From assembly GCA_002493755.1 (NCBI GenBank), contig DKZT01000013.1, positions 440-14,181 on the forward strand: a DNA stretch of 13,742 nt, given 5' to 3'. Every line of letters starts with the position of its first letter. Within the stretch, counting starts at the first letter, position 1. Source of the stretch: Ruminococcaceae bacterium UBA7067. GTDB lineage: Bacteria; Bacillota; Clostridia; Oscillospirales; Acutalibacteraceae. Position numbers and translations under genes: made by a program. Under the pieces are notes generated by a model. The model did no database searches. It saw nothing but the letters and a program-made list of their open reading frames with translations, and had not been told where the DNA came from. Shown one piece after another: positions 6,122-12,519 of this stretch.

Positions 6122-7348
6122 TTATGTTCTGTAGTCGCCGTTGATTTTAACATAATCATACGTCAAATCACAACCGTAGGCCTCGGCATAGGCTGTGCCG
6201 TCTTTCAAGTCAATCTTTATTGTAATTTCCTTTTCGCTTAAAATTTCTTTTGCCTTTTCCTCGCTGAAGGCTATTCCTGCTCCGTTTTTGCAAACGGATA
6301 TCTCGCCGGCAGCCGATACAAATGACAAATCAACCTTTTTAACATCAACATCCATTCCGGAATAGCCAATGGCACACAAAACCCTGCCCCAGTTGGCATC
6401 CTCACCAAACATTGCCGCCTTAAGCAGGCTTGAGCATATAACCGATTTTGCAACGCCCTTTGCGTCGTTTTCGGTCTTAGCATTTGCCACGGAACAAATC
6501 AAAAGCTTTGTTGCTCCCTCGCCGTCGCCCGCAAGCTTTTTTGCAAGGGTTTTGCACAGCGCTGTCAACGCCGCGACAAAAGTTTTATAATCCTCGTTTT
6601 TCTCGGTTATCTCTGTGTTTCCTGCAAGACCGCTCGCCATAACCGCAAGCGTGTCGTTTGTTGAGGTGTCGCCGTCAACGCTGACCATATTATAGCTTAA
6701 TTCAACAGCTTCACCCAGAGCCTCCGAGAGCATAGCGCTTGAAACAGCGGCGTCTGTTGTTATAAACGAAAGCATTGTGCCCATATTGATGTGAATCATT
6801 CCGCTGCCCTTTGCAATTCCGCCTATTGTCACCGTTTTGCCGTCGAGCACAAATTCAACCGCCGCCTCTTTTTTAACGGTATCGGTCGTCATTATTGCTT
6901 CCGCTGCGTTTGTTCCGCCGTCTTTGCTCAGCTTGCCCCTCATCATTTCAGCACCATTGATTATAGGCTCTATAGGCAGAGGCTGACCGATAACACCCGT
7001 TGAGGCAACGATAACATCATCTGCATTAACTCCAAGCGTCTGCGCCGCTATATCGCACATTTTCTTTGCAACCGCAACGCCGTCAGCGTTGCAGGTGTTG
7101 GCGTTGCCCGAATTTGCAATAATCGCCTGCGCCGTGCCGTTTTCAAGGTGCTTTTTCGTTATCTCAATTGTTGAGCTTTTCACAAGATTTTTTGTATATA
7201 CAGCCGCCGCCGAGCACGGCTTTTCGCAGCAGATAAGCGCAAGGTCACGCTTTGTTTTGTTACTCGGTTTAACCGACGCACAAACACCCTGGGCAGTAAA
7301 GCCCATTGGGGTTGTTACCGTGCCGTTTTCAATAAACTTTATATTCAT
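6122..7348 (-). CDS. argJ: Bifunctional glutamate N-acetyltransferase / ornithine acetyltransferase ArgJ
   Basis: Moves the acetyl group from N-acetylornithine back to glutamate (cyclic pathway) and, in bifunctional forms, also acetylates glutamate from acetyl-CoA. The 408-residue precursor is self-cleaved into two chains. Seen: ANSGNANTC (78-86) and STGVIGQ (116-122), which build the oxyanion-hole region, then KGSGMI (180-185) and NMGTML (188-193). Thr191 is the expected nucleophile at the new beta-chain N-terminus. The residue before it is Gly190, where the usual sequence is Ala in NMATML. ATG 7348 has GGGGAG about seven bases upstream. No argA or argE is present, so this enzyme probably closes the acetyl cycle; whether it also starts it is inferred. 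The gene is flanked on both sides by long repeat-containing gaps. Confidence 0.96.
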   Translation of the reverse strand: MNIKFIENGTVTTPMGFTAQGVCASVKPSNKTKRDLALICCEKPCSAAAVYTKNLVKSSTIEITKKHLENGTAQAIIANSGNANTCNADGVAVAKKMCDIAAQTLGVNADDVIVASTGVIGQPLPIEPIINGAEMMRGKLSKDGGTNAAEAIMTTDTVKKEAAVEFVLDGKTVTIGGIAKGSGMIHINMGTMLSFITTDAAVSSAMLSEALGEAVELSYNMVSVDGDTSTNDTLAVMASGLAGNTEITEKNEDYKTFVAALTALCKTLAKKLAGDGEGATKLLICSVANAKTENDAKGVAKSVICSSLLKAAMFGEDANWGRVLCAIGYSGMDVDVKKVDLSFVSAAGEISVCKNGAGIAFSEEKAKEILSEKEITIKIDLKDGTAYAEAYGCDLTYDYVKINGDYRT

Positions 7349-7365
7349 CTTTCTCTCCCCGCCGC

Positions 7366-7407
7366 AAGCAAGCTTGCTTTTCTCCCAGCTCTGAGAGCAA
7401 TCGCTCT
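7366..7407. repeat. Tandem hairpins just upstream of the argJ start
   Basis: Two stem-loops lie in the argJ leader: the 14-bp palindrome AAGCAAGCTTGCTT (7366-7379) and AGAGC/GCTCT with loop AATC (7394-7407). In the transcript each is preceded by GGAGAAAA, giving a rough direct repeat of leader-plus-hairpin. The nearer one ends about 17 bases before the argJ ATG and could affect ribosome access. Confidence 0.55.
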
Positions 7408-7468
7408 TTTCTCCATGCTCTCAAACGTTCAATCGCGATTAAAGTCTGTCTGCATCAAAGTCTATGCT

Positions 7469-7496
7469 CCGCACAAACCAACACCCTCAAGCGGAG
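7469..7496. repeat. CTCCGC/GCGGAG hairpin in the argC-argJ gap
   Basis: A 6-bp inverted repeat (about 7469-7474 and 7491-7496) with a long loop stands just beyond heptad array E, the same relative place that palindromes occupy next to copies A and D. Confidence 0.4.
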
Positions 7497-7504
7497 TAAT
7501 CGTG

Positions 7505-7539
7505 CGTATCTTAACTCTCTACTCTCAAATCTTCAATCT
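7505..7539 (-). repeat. 7-bp tandem repeat array (copy E), downstream of argC
   Basis: In-register plus-strand units are CGTATCT, TAACTCT, CTACTCT, CAAATCT, TCAATCT. The last two have drifted to NNAATCT. The array lies 18 bases after the argC stop; the intervening bases hold a T-rich AAAAAAGTTTTCTT stretch. Confidence 0.7.
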
Positions 7540-7557
7540 TAAAAAAGTTTTCTTCCA

Positions 7558-8592
7558 TTAAAACGCCGGCGGAATAAACTCCAGTCCGGTTTTTTCATCA
7601 AGTCCAAACACTATATTCATATTCTGAACAGCCTGACCCGCCGCGCCTTTAATCATATTGTCTATTGCACCGCAGGCAATAAGCTTGTTTGCTCTTTTAT
7701 CAAAATGAAGCGATATATCGCAGAAATTCGAGCAGCGAACATTGTGTATATCGGCAGCCGCTCCGCTCGGCAACAGTCTTACAAAATACTCGTCTTTATA
7801 GAACTCTTCATACGCCTGTCTTATCTGGTCAAAGCTTACGCCTTCCTTTATATCAGCATAAACTGTTGCCAAAATTCCCCTGTTAACGGGCAAAAGATGC
7901 GGAACAAAGGTAACTGTCATTTTTTCACCCGAAAGCCTTGACAGCGTCTGCTCAATTTCGGGAGTATGGCGGTGACTTGCCACCTTATATGCGTGAAAGC
8001 CCTCGTTAAGCTCCGGGAAATGATTGCCCTGGGTCGGCTTTCTTCCGGCGCCGGTAACGCCCGACTTGCAGTCGCAAATTATGCCCTTTGCTTCAACAAA
8101 ACCGCCTTTAACAGCCGGCGCTATTGCAAGCGGAGAACAGGTTGTATAACAGCCGGGGTTCGCAATCAGTTTTTTTCCCTTTATTTCATCTCTAAAAAGC
8201 TCCGGCAGACCGTAAACCGCCTGCTCGTGCAAACCCTTGTCAAGAAATTTTCCGCCGTACCACTCGGCGTATTCTTCCTCGCTTTCAAGTCTGAAATCCG
8301 CGCCGAGGTCAACAAACACCTTGCCTTGTATTATGCATTCAGCCCCCAATTCCTGCGACAAACCGTGAGGCAGAGCCGCAAAAACAACGTCGCTCTTTTC
8401 AACAACTCCCTCTGCATTTTCGCAGACCATATCGTTAAGCCCAAAAAACGCAGGGTAGATTTCGCTTATTGCCTTGCCTTCAAAGCTAACTGAGCTTATA
8501 GCCGCAATTTCAGCTTTTGGGTGGGTTGTTAAAATCCGCACAAGCTCTGCCCCTGCATAGCCTGTTGCTCCGATTATGCCCGCTTTTATCAT
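7558..8592 (-). CDS. argC: N-acetyl-gamma-glutamyl-phosphate reductase
   Basis: NADPH-dependent reduction of N-acetylglutamyl phosphate to the semialdehyde, the third step of the pathway. The 344-residue length fits the type 1 enzyme. The Rossmann motif GATGYAG (8-14) opens the protein, the catalytic cysteine is in NPGCYTT (Cys148), a GVTGAGRKP segment follows (178-186), and the general-base histidine is expected in HRHTPE (207-212). ATG 8592 has AGGGGA eight to nine bases upstream. It follows the small membrane-protein gene by 33 bases and precedes argJ by 209 bp, most of which is repeats and hairpins. Its substrate comes from ArgB and its product goes to ArgD, both in this cluster. Confidence 0.97.
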   Translation of the reverse strand: MIKAGIIGATGYAGAELVRILTTHPKAEIAAISSVSFEGKAISEIYPAFFGLNDMVCENAEGVVEKSDVVFAALPHGLSQELGAECIIQGKVFVDLGADFRLESEEEYAEWYGGKFLDKGLHEQAVYGLPELFRDEIKGKKLIANPGCYTTCSPLAIAPAVKGGFVEAKGIICDCKSGVTGAGRKPTQGNHFPELNEGFHAYKVASHRHTPEIEQTLSRLSGEKMTVTFVPHLLPVNRGILATVYADIKEGVSFDQIRQAYEEFYKDEYFVRLLPSGAAADIHNVRCSNFCDISLHFDKRANKLIACGAIDNMIKGAAGQAVQNMNIVFGLDEKTGLEFIPPAF

Positions 8593-8625
8593 TGTATATT
8601 TCCCCTTTTATGTGAATATCAAATT

Positions 8626-8868
8626 TTATGGCAGCCAAAAAAGCAAATCCAAGAGGTTCGCAAAGGTTCCCAAAGGGTCCTTTGTCAATTTACAAAGCTT
8701 TATTACACTTCCGATTATAAGGTAAATACTTGCAAGGCAAGCTAAAAACCCTAACACCCCGTCAGGCTTATTAAAAATATACATCAAAACCAAAGCCAGT
8801 ACGCCTATCGCCAGAATGACAAAGTACAAGATAGCTTTTTTCGTTTTTCTAATATTTAAATCCAACAT
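8626..8868 (-). CDS. Small two-helix membrane protein of unknown function in the arg operon
   Basis: I do not recognise this 80-residue protein. A short basic N-terminus (IRKTKK) is followed by two clear hydrophobic segments, about residues 12-32 and 37-57, separated by NKPDG, then a polar stretch LCKLTKDPLG and a hydrophobic tail ending LFWLP. Two transmembrane helices with both ends inside is the simple prediction. ATG 8868 has a good AAGGGTGA ribosome site seven bases upstream, supporting real translation. It lies 84 bp after argH and 33 bp before argC on the same strand, so it is very likely co-transcribed with arginine genes. No transporter signature is visible; a link to arginine metabolism is positional only. 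Confidence 0.8.
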   Translation of the reverse strand: MLDLNIRKTKKAILYFVILAIGVLALVLMYIFNKPDGVLGFLACLASIYLIIGSVIKLCKLTKDPLGTFANLLDLLFWLP

Positions 8869-8952
8869 TGTTAAATCACCCTTCTGTATATCGAGAACAT
8901 AAAGATGCCGTCCTGTGGTCGGGTTACCTATTCTTCCATTACATTATAGTGT

Positions 8953-10323
8953 TCAATTAATTTTTTCTCTCACACTCTTAACAGCCGCCAACACATTTTC
9001 TTTTGCCGGACCACCGAACGCCTTTCTTCCGTTTACACACTTTTCGAGTGAAATCGCATCGTACACTCCATTGTCAAATATATCACAAACCGCTTTGTAT
9101 TCCTCAAGCGGAAGCTGTTCCAAATCGGTTTTAAGCGCAATGCATCTTGCAACCAAAGTTCCGGTCGCTTTGTATGCATCTCTAAACGGCAGACCCTTTT
9201 TAACGAGATAGTCCGCGCAGTCAGTTGCATTTATAAATCCGCCTGCCGCCGCTTTTCTCATATTATCTGTAAGAACCGTCATAGTGTCAATCATCGGGGT
9301 GAATGCGGTAAGGCACATTTTAACCGTTTCAAACGCGTCAAATATCGCCTCTTTGTCCTCCTGCATATCCTTGTTGTATGCAAGCGGAATCCCCTTCATA
9401 ACAGTAAGCAGCGTTGTCAAATCGCCAAACACCCTGCCCGACTTACCCCTGACAAGCTCCGCTATATCAGGATTTTTCTTTTGCGGCATTATACTTGAAC
9501 CGGTCGAAAACGCGTCGTCAAGCTCCACAAACTTAAATTCCCATGAGCACCACTCTATTATCTCCTCGCAAAAGCGTGAAAGATGCACCATTATTATCGA
9601 CAGGCAGGAGGCAAGTTCAATGCAAAAGTCTCTGTCCGACACACCGTCAAGGCTGTTTTCGCAGGCGCAGTCAAAACCCAAAAGCTCTGCGGTAACGCCG
9701 CGGTCAATATCATACGTTGTTCCCGCAAGAGCACAGCTGCCAAGCGGCATAACATTCATTCTTCCTTTTGCGTCGTCAAGCCTCGACAAATCCCTGAGCA
9801 GCATTTGAGCGTAAGCCATAAGATGATGCCCGAAGGTTATCGGCTGCGCTCTTTGCAGATGCGTATAACCCGGCATAACCGCATCGGCATACTGTTCAGC
9901 CTTATTGCACAGCACCGTTAAAAGAGTTTTTACAAGCTCTTTAACCTCGGCACATTCGTCCCTCAGATAAAGCCGTATATCCAGCGCAACCTGGTCGTTG
10001 CGGCTTCTTGCCGTGTGCAGACGTTTGCCGGCATCGCCGAGACGGCGTGTAAGTTCACCCTCAATAAAGGTGTGAATATCCTCCGCCTCCATATCAATTT
10101 CAAGAGCGCCGCTTTCAATATCGCTTAAAACGCCCTCAAGACCATCGCATATTTTTTCGGCTTCGCTCTCGTCAATTATTCCGCACTTGCCAAGCATTGT
10201 CGCATGAGCTATGCTGCCCTTAATATCTTGCTTATACATTTTGCTGTCAAAAGAGATCGACGAGTTAAAGTCGTTTGTCGTCTTGCTGATTTCCTTTTGA
10301 AAACGCCCTGCCCACAGCTTCAT
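8953..10323 (-). CDS. argH: Argininosuccinate lyase
   Basis: Cleaves argininosuccinate to arginine and fumarate, the final step. The 456-residue protein belongs to the fumarase/aspartase superfamily and acts as a tetramer whose active sites combine three conserved regions, all present: TARSRNDQ (104-111), HLQRAQP (155-161) and the signature GSSIMPQKKNPD (275-286) with the catalytic serine pair at 276-277. ATG 10323 has GAGGTGA seven bases upstream. It follows argG after 97 bp that contain a nested hairpin. At its 3' end, 84 bp separate it from the membrane-protein gene. Confidence 0.97.
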   Translation of the reverse strand: MKLWAGRFQKEISKTTNDFNSSISFDSKMYKQDIKGSIAHATMLGKCGIIDESEAEKICDGLEGVLSDIESGALEIDMEAEDIHTFIEGELTRRLGDAGKRLHTARSRNDQVALDIRLYLRDECAEVKELVKTLLTVLCNKAEQYADAVMPGYTHLQRAQPITFGHHLMAYAQMLLRDLSRLDDAKGRMNVMPLGSCALAGTTYDIDRGVTAELLGFDCACENSLDGVSDRDFCIELASCLSIIMVHLSRFCEEIIEWCSWEFKFVELDDAFSTGSSIMPQKKNPDIAELVRGKSGRVFGDLTTLLTVMKGIPLAYNKDMQEDKEAIFDAFETVKMCLTAFTPMIDTMTVLTDNMRKAAAGGFINATDCADYLVKKGLPFRDAYKATGTLVARCIALKTDLEQLPLEEYKAVCDIFDNGVYDAISLEKCVNGRKAFGGPAKENVLAAVKSVREKIN

Positions 10324-10350
10324 TTAATTCACCTCATAAAATCAGTTTAT

Positions 10351-10391
10351 GGGACTGCGGCAAGGCGGAACACTCCGCCCGTCACAGTCCC
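10351..10391 (-). repeat. Nested hairpin between argG and argH
   Basis: An outer 7-bp stem GGGACTG/CAGTCCC (10351-10357 with 10385-10391) encloses an internal loop and an inner 6-bp stem GGCGGA/TCCGCC (10364-10369 with 10374-10379) with tetraloop ACAC. In the transcript no U-run follows, so it is not a terminator. Such intercistronic structures often set differential stability or processing of operon mRNA, here possibly separating argG from argH and the following genes (inference). Confidence 0.65.
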
Positions 10392-10420
10392 TTGATAATC
10401 CTGCAAACAATATGTTTACT

Positions 10421-11647
10421 TTATTTGATAAGTCCTTTTTTTGCGCGAACCTTAATCGGCAGACCAAACAGGTTAATAAAGCCTGCACTGTCATTCTGGT
10501 CATAAACCTCGTCCTCGTCAAAGGTTGCAATCTCTTCGTCATACAGCGAATACGGAGACGTTACGCCGGCATCAATTATGTTGCCCTTGTAGAGCTTAAG
10601 CTTAACGTCGCCCGTTACGGTCTCCTGAGTGCTGTCAACAAAAGCCGAGAGAGCCTCTCTGAGCGGAGTGTACCACTGACCAAAGTATACAAGCTCGGCA
10701 AAGCGGTTTGCTACGTTTTCTTTGTAGTGGAAAGTGTCGCGGTCAAGGCAGATTTCCTCAAGCTTTTTGTGAGCGGCATAGAGGATTGTTCCGCCCGGAG
10801 TTTCATAAACACCCCTTGCTTTCATACCAACAAGGCGGTTTTCAACCATATCCGTAATACCAACGCCGTTTCTGCCGCCCATCTCGTTAAGAGTTTTAAC
10901 TATTGATACAGCGTCAAGCTCTTCGCCGTTTATTGCGGTTGGAACACCCTTTTCAAAGTGAATCGTAACATATTCCGGCTTATCGGGAGCCTGCTCCGGT
11001 GAAACGCCAAGCTCCAAAAAGCCCGGCTCGTTATACTTCGGCTCGTTCGCAGGGTCCTCAAGGTCAAGACCCTCATGCGAAAGATGCCATATGTTTTTAT
11101 CCTTAGAGTAGTTTGTTTCTCTGTTTATCTTAAGAGGAATACCTTTTTTCTCGGCGTATTCAATCTCCTCTTCTCTTGATTTAAACTCCCATGTTCTCCA
11201 CGGAGCTATAATCTTCATATCCGGAGCATATGCTTTTATTGCAAGCTCAAAACGAACCTGGTCGTTGCCCTTGCCCGTGCAGCCGTGGCATATTGCGTCT
11301 GCGCCTTCGGCGAGTGCAATCTCAACAATTCTCTTTGCAATTATCGGTCTTGCAAACGATGTTCCAAGAAGGTACTTGCCCTCATAAACTGCATCAGCCT
11401 TAAGGGTTGGCCATACGTAATCCTCTATAAATTCCTTGTTAAGGTCTTCAACATAAAGCTTTGACGCGCCCGTTTTCAGCGCTTTCTCTTCAAGTCCGTC
11501 AAGCTCCGTGCCTTGTCCAACATCGCCTGACACTGCGATAACCTCACAGTTGTCATAATTCTCTTTGAGCCACGGAATGATAATTGAAGTATCAAGTCCG
11601 CCGGAATACGCCAAAACTACCTTTTTAATCTTCTGATCCTTAGCCAT
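10421..11647 (-). CDS. argG: Argininosuccinate synthase
   Basis: Joins citrulline and aspartate with ATP hydrolysis to AMP and pyrophosphate. The 408-residue length is standard for the bacterial type 1 enzyme. The N-type ATP-pyrophosphatase loop is AYSGGLDTS (13-21), and the ATP/citrulline-binding segments TSFARP (96-101) and GCTGKGNDQVRFE (122-134) follow. ATG 11647 is supported by GGAGGG about nine bases upstream. It is the first gene of the arginine block and carries the only convincing ArgR-type operator in the window just upstream of its promoter, so the block is probably arginine-repressed from here. A strong intercistronic hairpin separates it from argH. Confidence 0.98.
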   Translation of the reverse strand: MAKDQKIKKVVLAYSGGLDTSIIIPWLKENYDNCEVIAVSGDVGQGTELDGLEEKALKTGASKLYVEDLNKEFIEDYVWPTLKADAVYEGKYLLGTSFARPIIAKRIVEIALAEGADAICHGCTGKGNDQVRFELAIKAYAPDMKIIAPWRTWEFKSREEEIEYAEKKGIPLKINRETNYSKDKNIWHLSHEGLDLEDPANEPKYNEPGFLELGVSPEQAPDKPEYVTIHFEKGVPTAINGEELDAVSIVKTLNEMGGRNGVGITDMVENRLVGMKARGVYETPGGTILYAAHKKLEEICLDRDTFHYKENVANRFAELVYFGQWYTPLREALSAFVDSTQETVTGDVKLKLYKGNIIDAGVTSPYSLYDEEIATFDEDEVYDQNDSAGFINLFGLPIKVRAKKGLIK

Positions 11648-11697
11648 TTGTAAAGCCCTCCGTTATATGAAAATTGGAATTTCTGTCAGTGATTCTA

Positions 11698-11725
11698 ATT
11701 ATACACACATTATGCAGAAAATCAA
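11698..11725 (-). promoter_or_regulatory. Predicted argG promoter
   Basis: On the minus strand, TTGATT (11720-11725) and a perfect TATAAT (11698-11703) are 16 bp apart, a sigma-A type promoter. Transcription would begin near 11690, leaving a leader of about 43 nt with the GGAGGG ribosome site. No T-box or riboswitch signature fits in that leader. The spacer contains TGCATAATGTG, which resembles the sequence before the divergent promoter's -10. Confidence 0.7.
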
Positions 11726-11731
11726 GTGTTT

Positions 11732-11749
11732 TTTGCATATTTATTCAAT
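11732..11749. promoter_or_regulatory. ARG box (ArgR/AhrC operator) upstream of argG
   Basis: The core TGAATAAATATGCA (minus strand, 11734-11747) fits the ArgR half-site rule TGNATWWWWATNCA at every defined position, and 14 of the 18 bases match the Bacillus AhrC-type consensus. It lies about nine bases upstream of the argG -35 box. A second, poorer box may lie near 11754-11767 (AGAATTTTTGTATA). ArgR bound with arginine would be expected to repress; the regulator gene is not in the window. Confidence 0.7.
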
Positions 11750-11899
11750 AACAAGAATTTTTGTATACTAACATATTTTAATCTAGGCCAGAGCCTGAAT
11801 TTTTGTAATATTTTACCGCTTTTCCCACCTTTATCCGCTGTATATATATCATAAACAAAGTTTTTTTAATTTTTAGACGCATTTGTTTTTTGAAAAAGC

Positions 11900-11935
11900 A
11901 TGCATAATATGCAATAGATATTGTATATTATGCAT
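11900..11935. promoter_or_regulatory. 16-bp inverted repeat, probable operator of the divergent plus-strand promoter
   Basis: ATGCATAATATGCAAT (11900-11915) is matched by its reverse complement at 11920-11935 with one mismatch (G against T) and a 4-nt centre AGAT. Each arm includes a 13-bp near-palindrome, TGCATAATATGCA (11901-11913) and TGTATATTATGCA (11922-11934), whose centres are 21 bp apart. That is the spacing of paired ARG boxes, though each core is one base shorter than a standard box. It overlaps the -35 region of the plus-strand promoter and precedes its start point, so it acts as DNA, not RNA, for that promoter. Confidence 0.65.
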
Positions 11936-11950
11936 TTTATGTGCTATAAT
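11921..11950 (+). promoter_or_regulatory. Predicted promoter of the flavin reductase-SDR pair
   Basis: A perfect extended -10, TGCTATAAT (TATAAT at 11945-11950), is preceded by a weak -35 TTGTAT (11921-11926) at 18 bp. The extended -10 may compensate for the weak -35. Start expected near 11957, giving a leader of about 50 nt ending in AGGAGG (11993-11998), nine bases from the ATG. The rest of the 360-bp gap (11750-11899) is very AT-rich with no other clear signal. Confidence 0.65.
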
Positions 11951-12007
11951 TTTGGCATTAAAAACATACCTTTAATAATTATAGGATAATACAGGAGGAT
12001 TTTTACA

Positions 12008-12517
12008 ATGAGCAGCTTTAAAGAAATAAAACCCGATAAAATTGGGCAAAACCCGTTTGAGATGATAGGCAGCGACTGGCTATTGCTGAGCGCCGGCAAC
12101 GAGGAAAGCTTCAACACAATGACGGTAAGCTGGGGCGGAGTCGGCGTTTTGTGGAACAAAAATGTCGCTTTCACATTCATCAGACCACAGCGCTACACAC
12201 TCGGCTTTGTTGACAACGAGGAGTATTTCACCTTAAGCGGCTTCGGCAAGGACTTCAGAAAGGAGCTTGCCTACTGCGGAGCAAAATCAGGCAGAGATGT
12301 TGACAAGGTAAAGGGAACAGGACTTACACCAAACTTTGACGAAAACGCGCCTTACTTTGACGAGGCAAAGATTGTTCTTGTCTGCAAAAAGCTCTATAAG
12401 CAGGATTTCGCGCCCGAATGCTTTATCGACGAAACACTCGACAGCGCAAACTACGCCGCAAAGGACTACCACAAGATGTTTATAGGCGAAATCGTTAAGG
12501 TTCTCGTTAAGGAGTAA
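12008..12517 (+). CDS. Flavin reductase-like FMN-binding flavoprotein
   Basis: The 169-residue protein resembles the small FMN-binding split-barrel proteins annotated as flavin reductase or flavoredoxin family. Visible family features are GSDWLLLSAG (21-30), NTMTVSWGGVG (36-46), the usual cofactor-contacting segment, and IRPQRYT (58-64). No metal-cluster motif or membrane segment is present, so it should be cytosolic. The true partner and substrate cannot be read from the sequence; many such proteins in anaerobes accept electrons from NAD(P)H or ferredoxin systems. ATG 12008 follows a strong AGGAGG. It is the first gene of a two-gene plus-strand unit and is divergent from argG; its stop codon is two bases before the next ATG. 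Confidence 0.85.
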   Translation: MSSFKEIKPDKIGQNPFEMIGSDWLLLSAGNEESFNTMTVSWGGVGVLWNKNVAFTFIRPQRYTLGFVDNEEYFTLSGFGKDFRKELAYCGAKSGRDVDKVKGTGLTPNFDENAPYFDEAKIVLVCKKLYKQDFAPECFIDETLDSANYAAKDYHKMFIGEIVKVLVKE

Positions 12518-12519
12518 GT

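Noticed and set aside
8943..8948. TATAAT on the minus strand as an internal promoter before the membrane-protein gene
   Set aside because: No -35-like hexamer at a suitable distance; the upstream bases are A-rich argH coding sequence.
9284..9808. Long plus-strand open frame opposite argH
   Set aside because: Its product looks like an antisense reading of a conserved lyase gene, with no ribosome site or family motif. The same holds for long antisense frames at 1031-1468 (mnmA), 7966-8493 (argC) and 10349-10906 (argG).
11648..11690. T-box or riboswitch in the argG leader
   Set aside because: The leader is only about 43 nt; no T-box consensus or terminator/antiterminator pair is visible there or elsewhere in 11648-12007.
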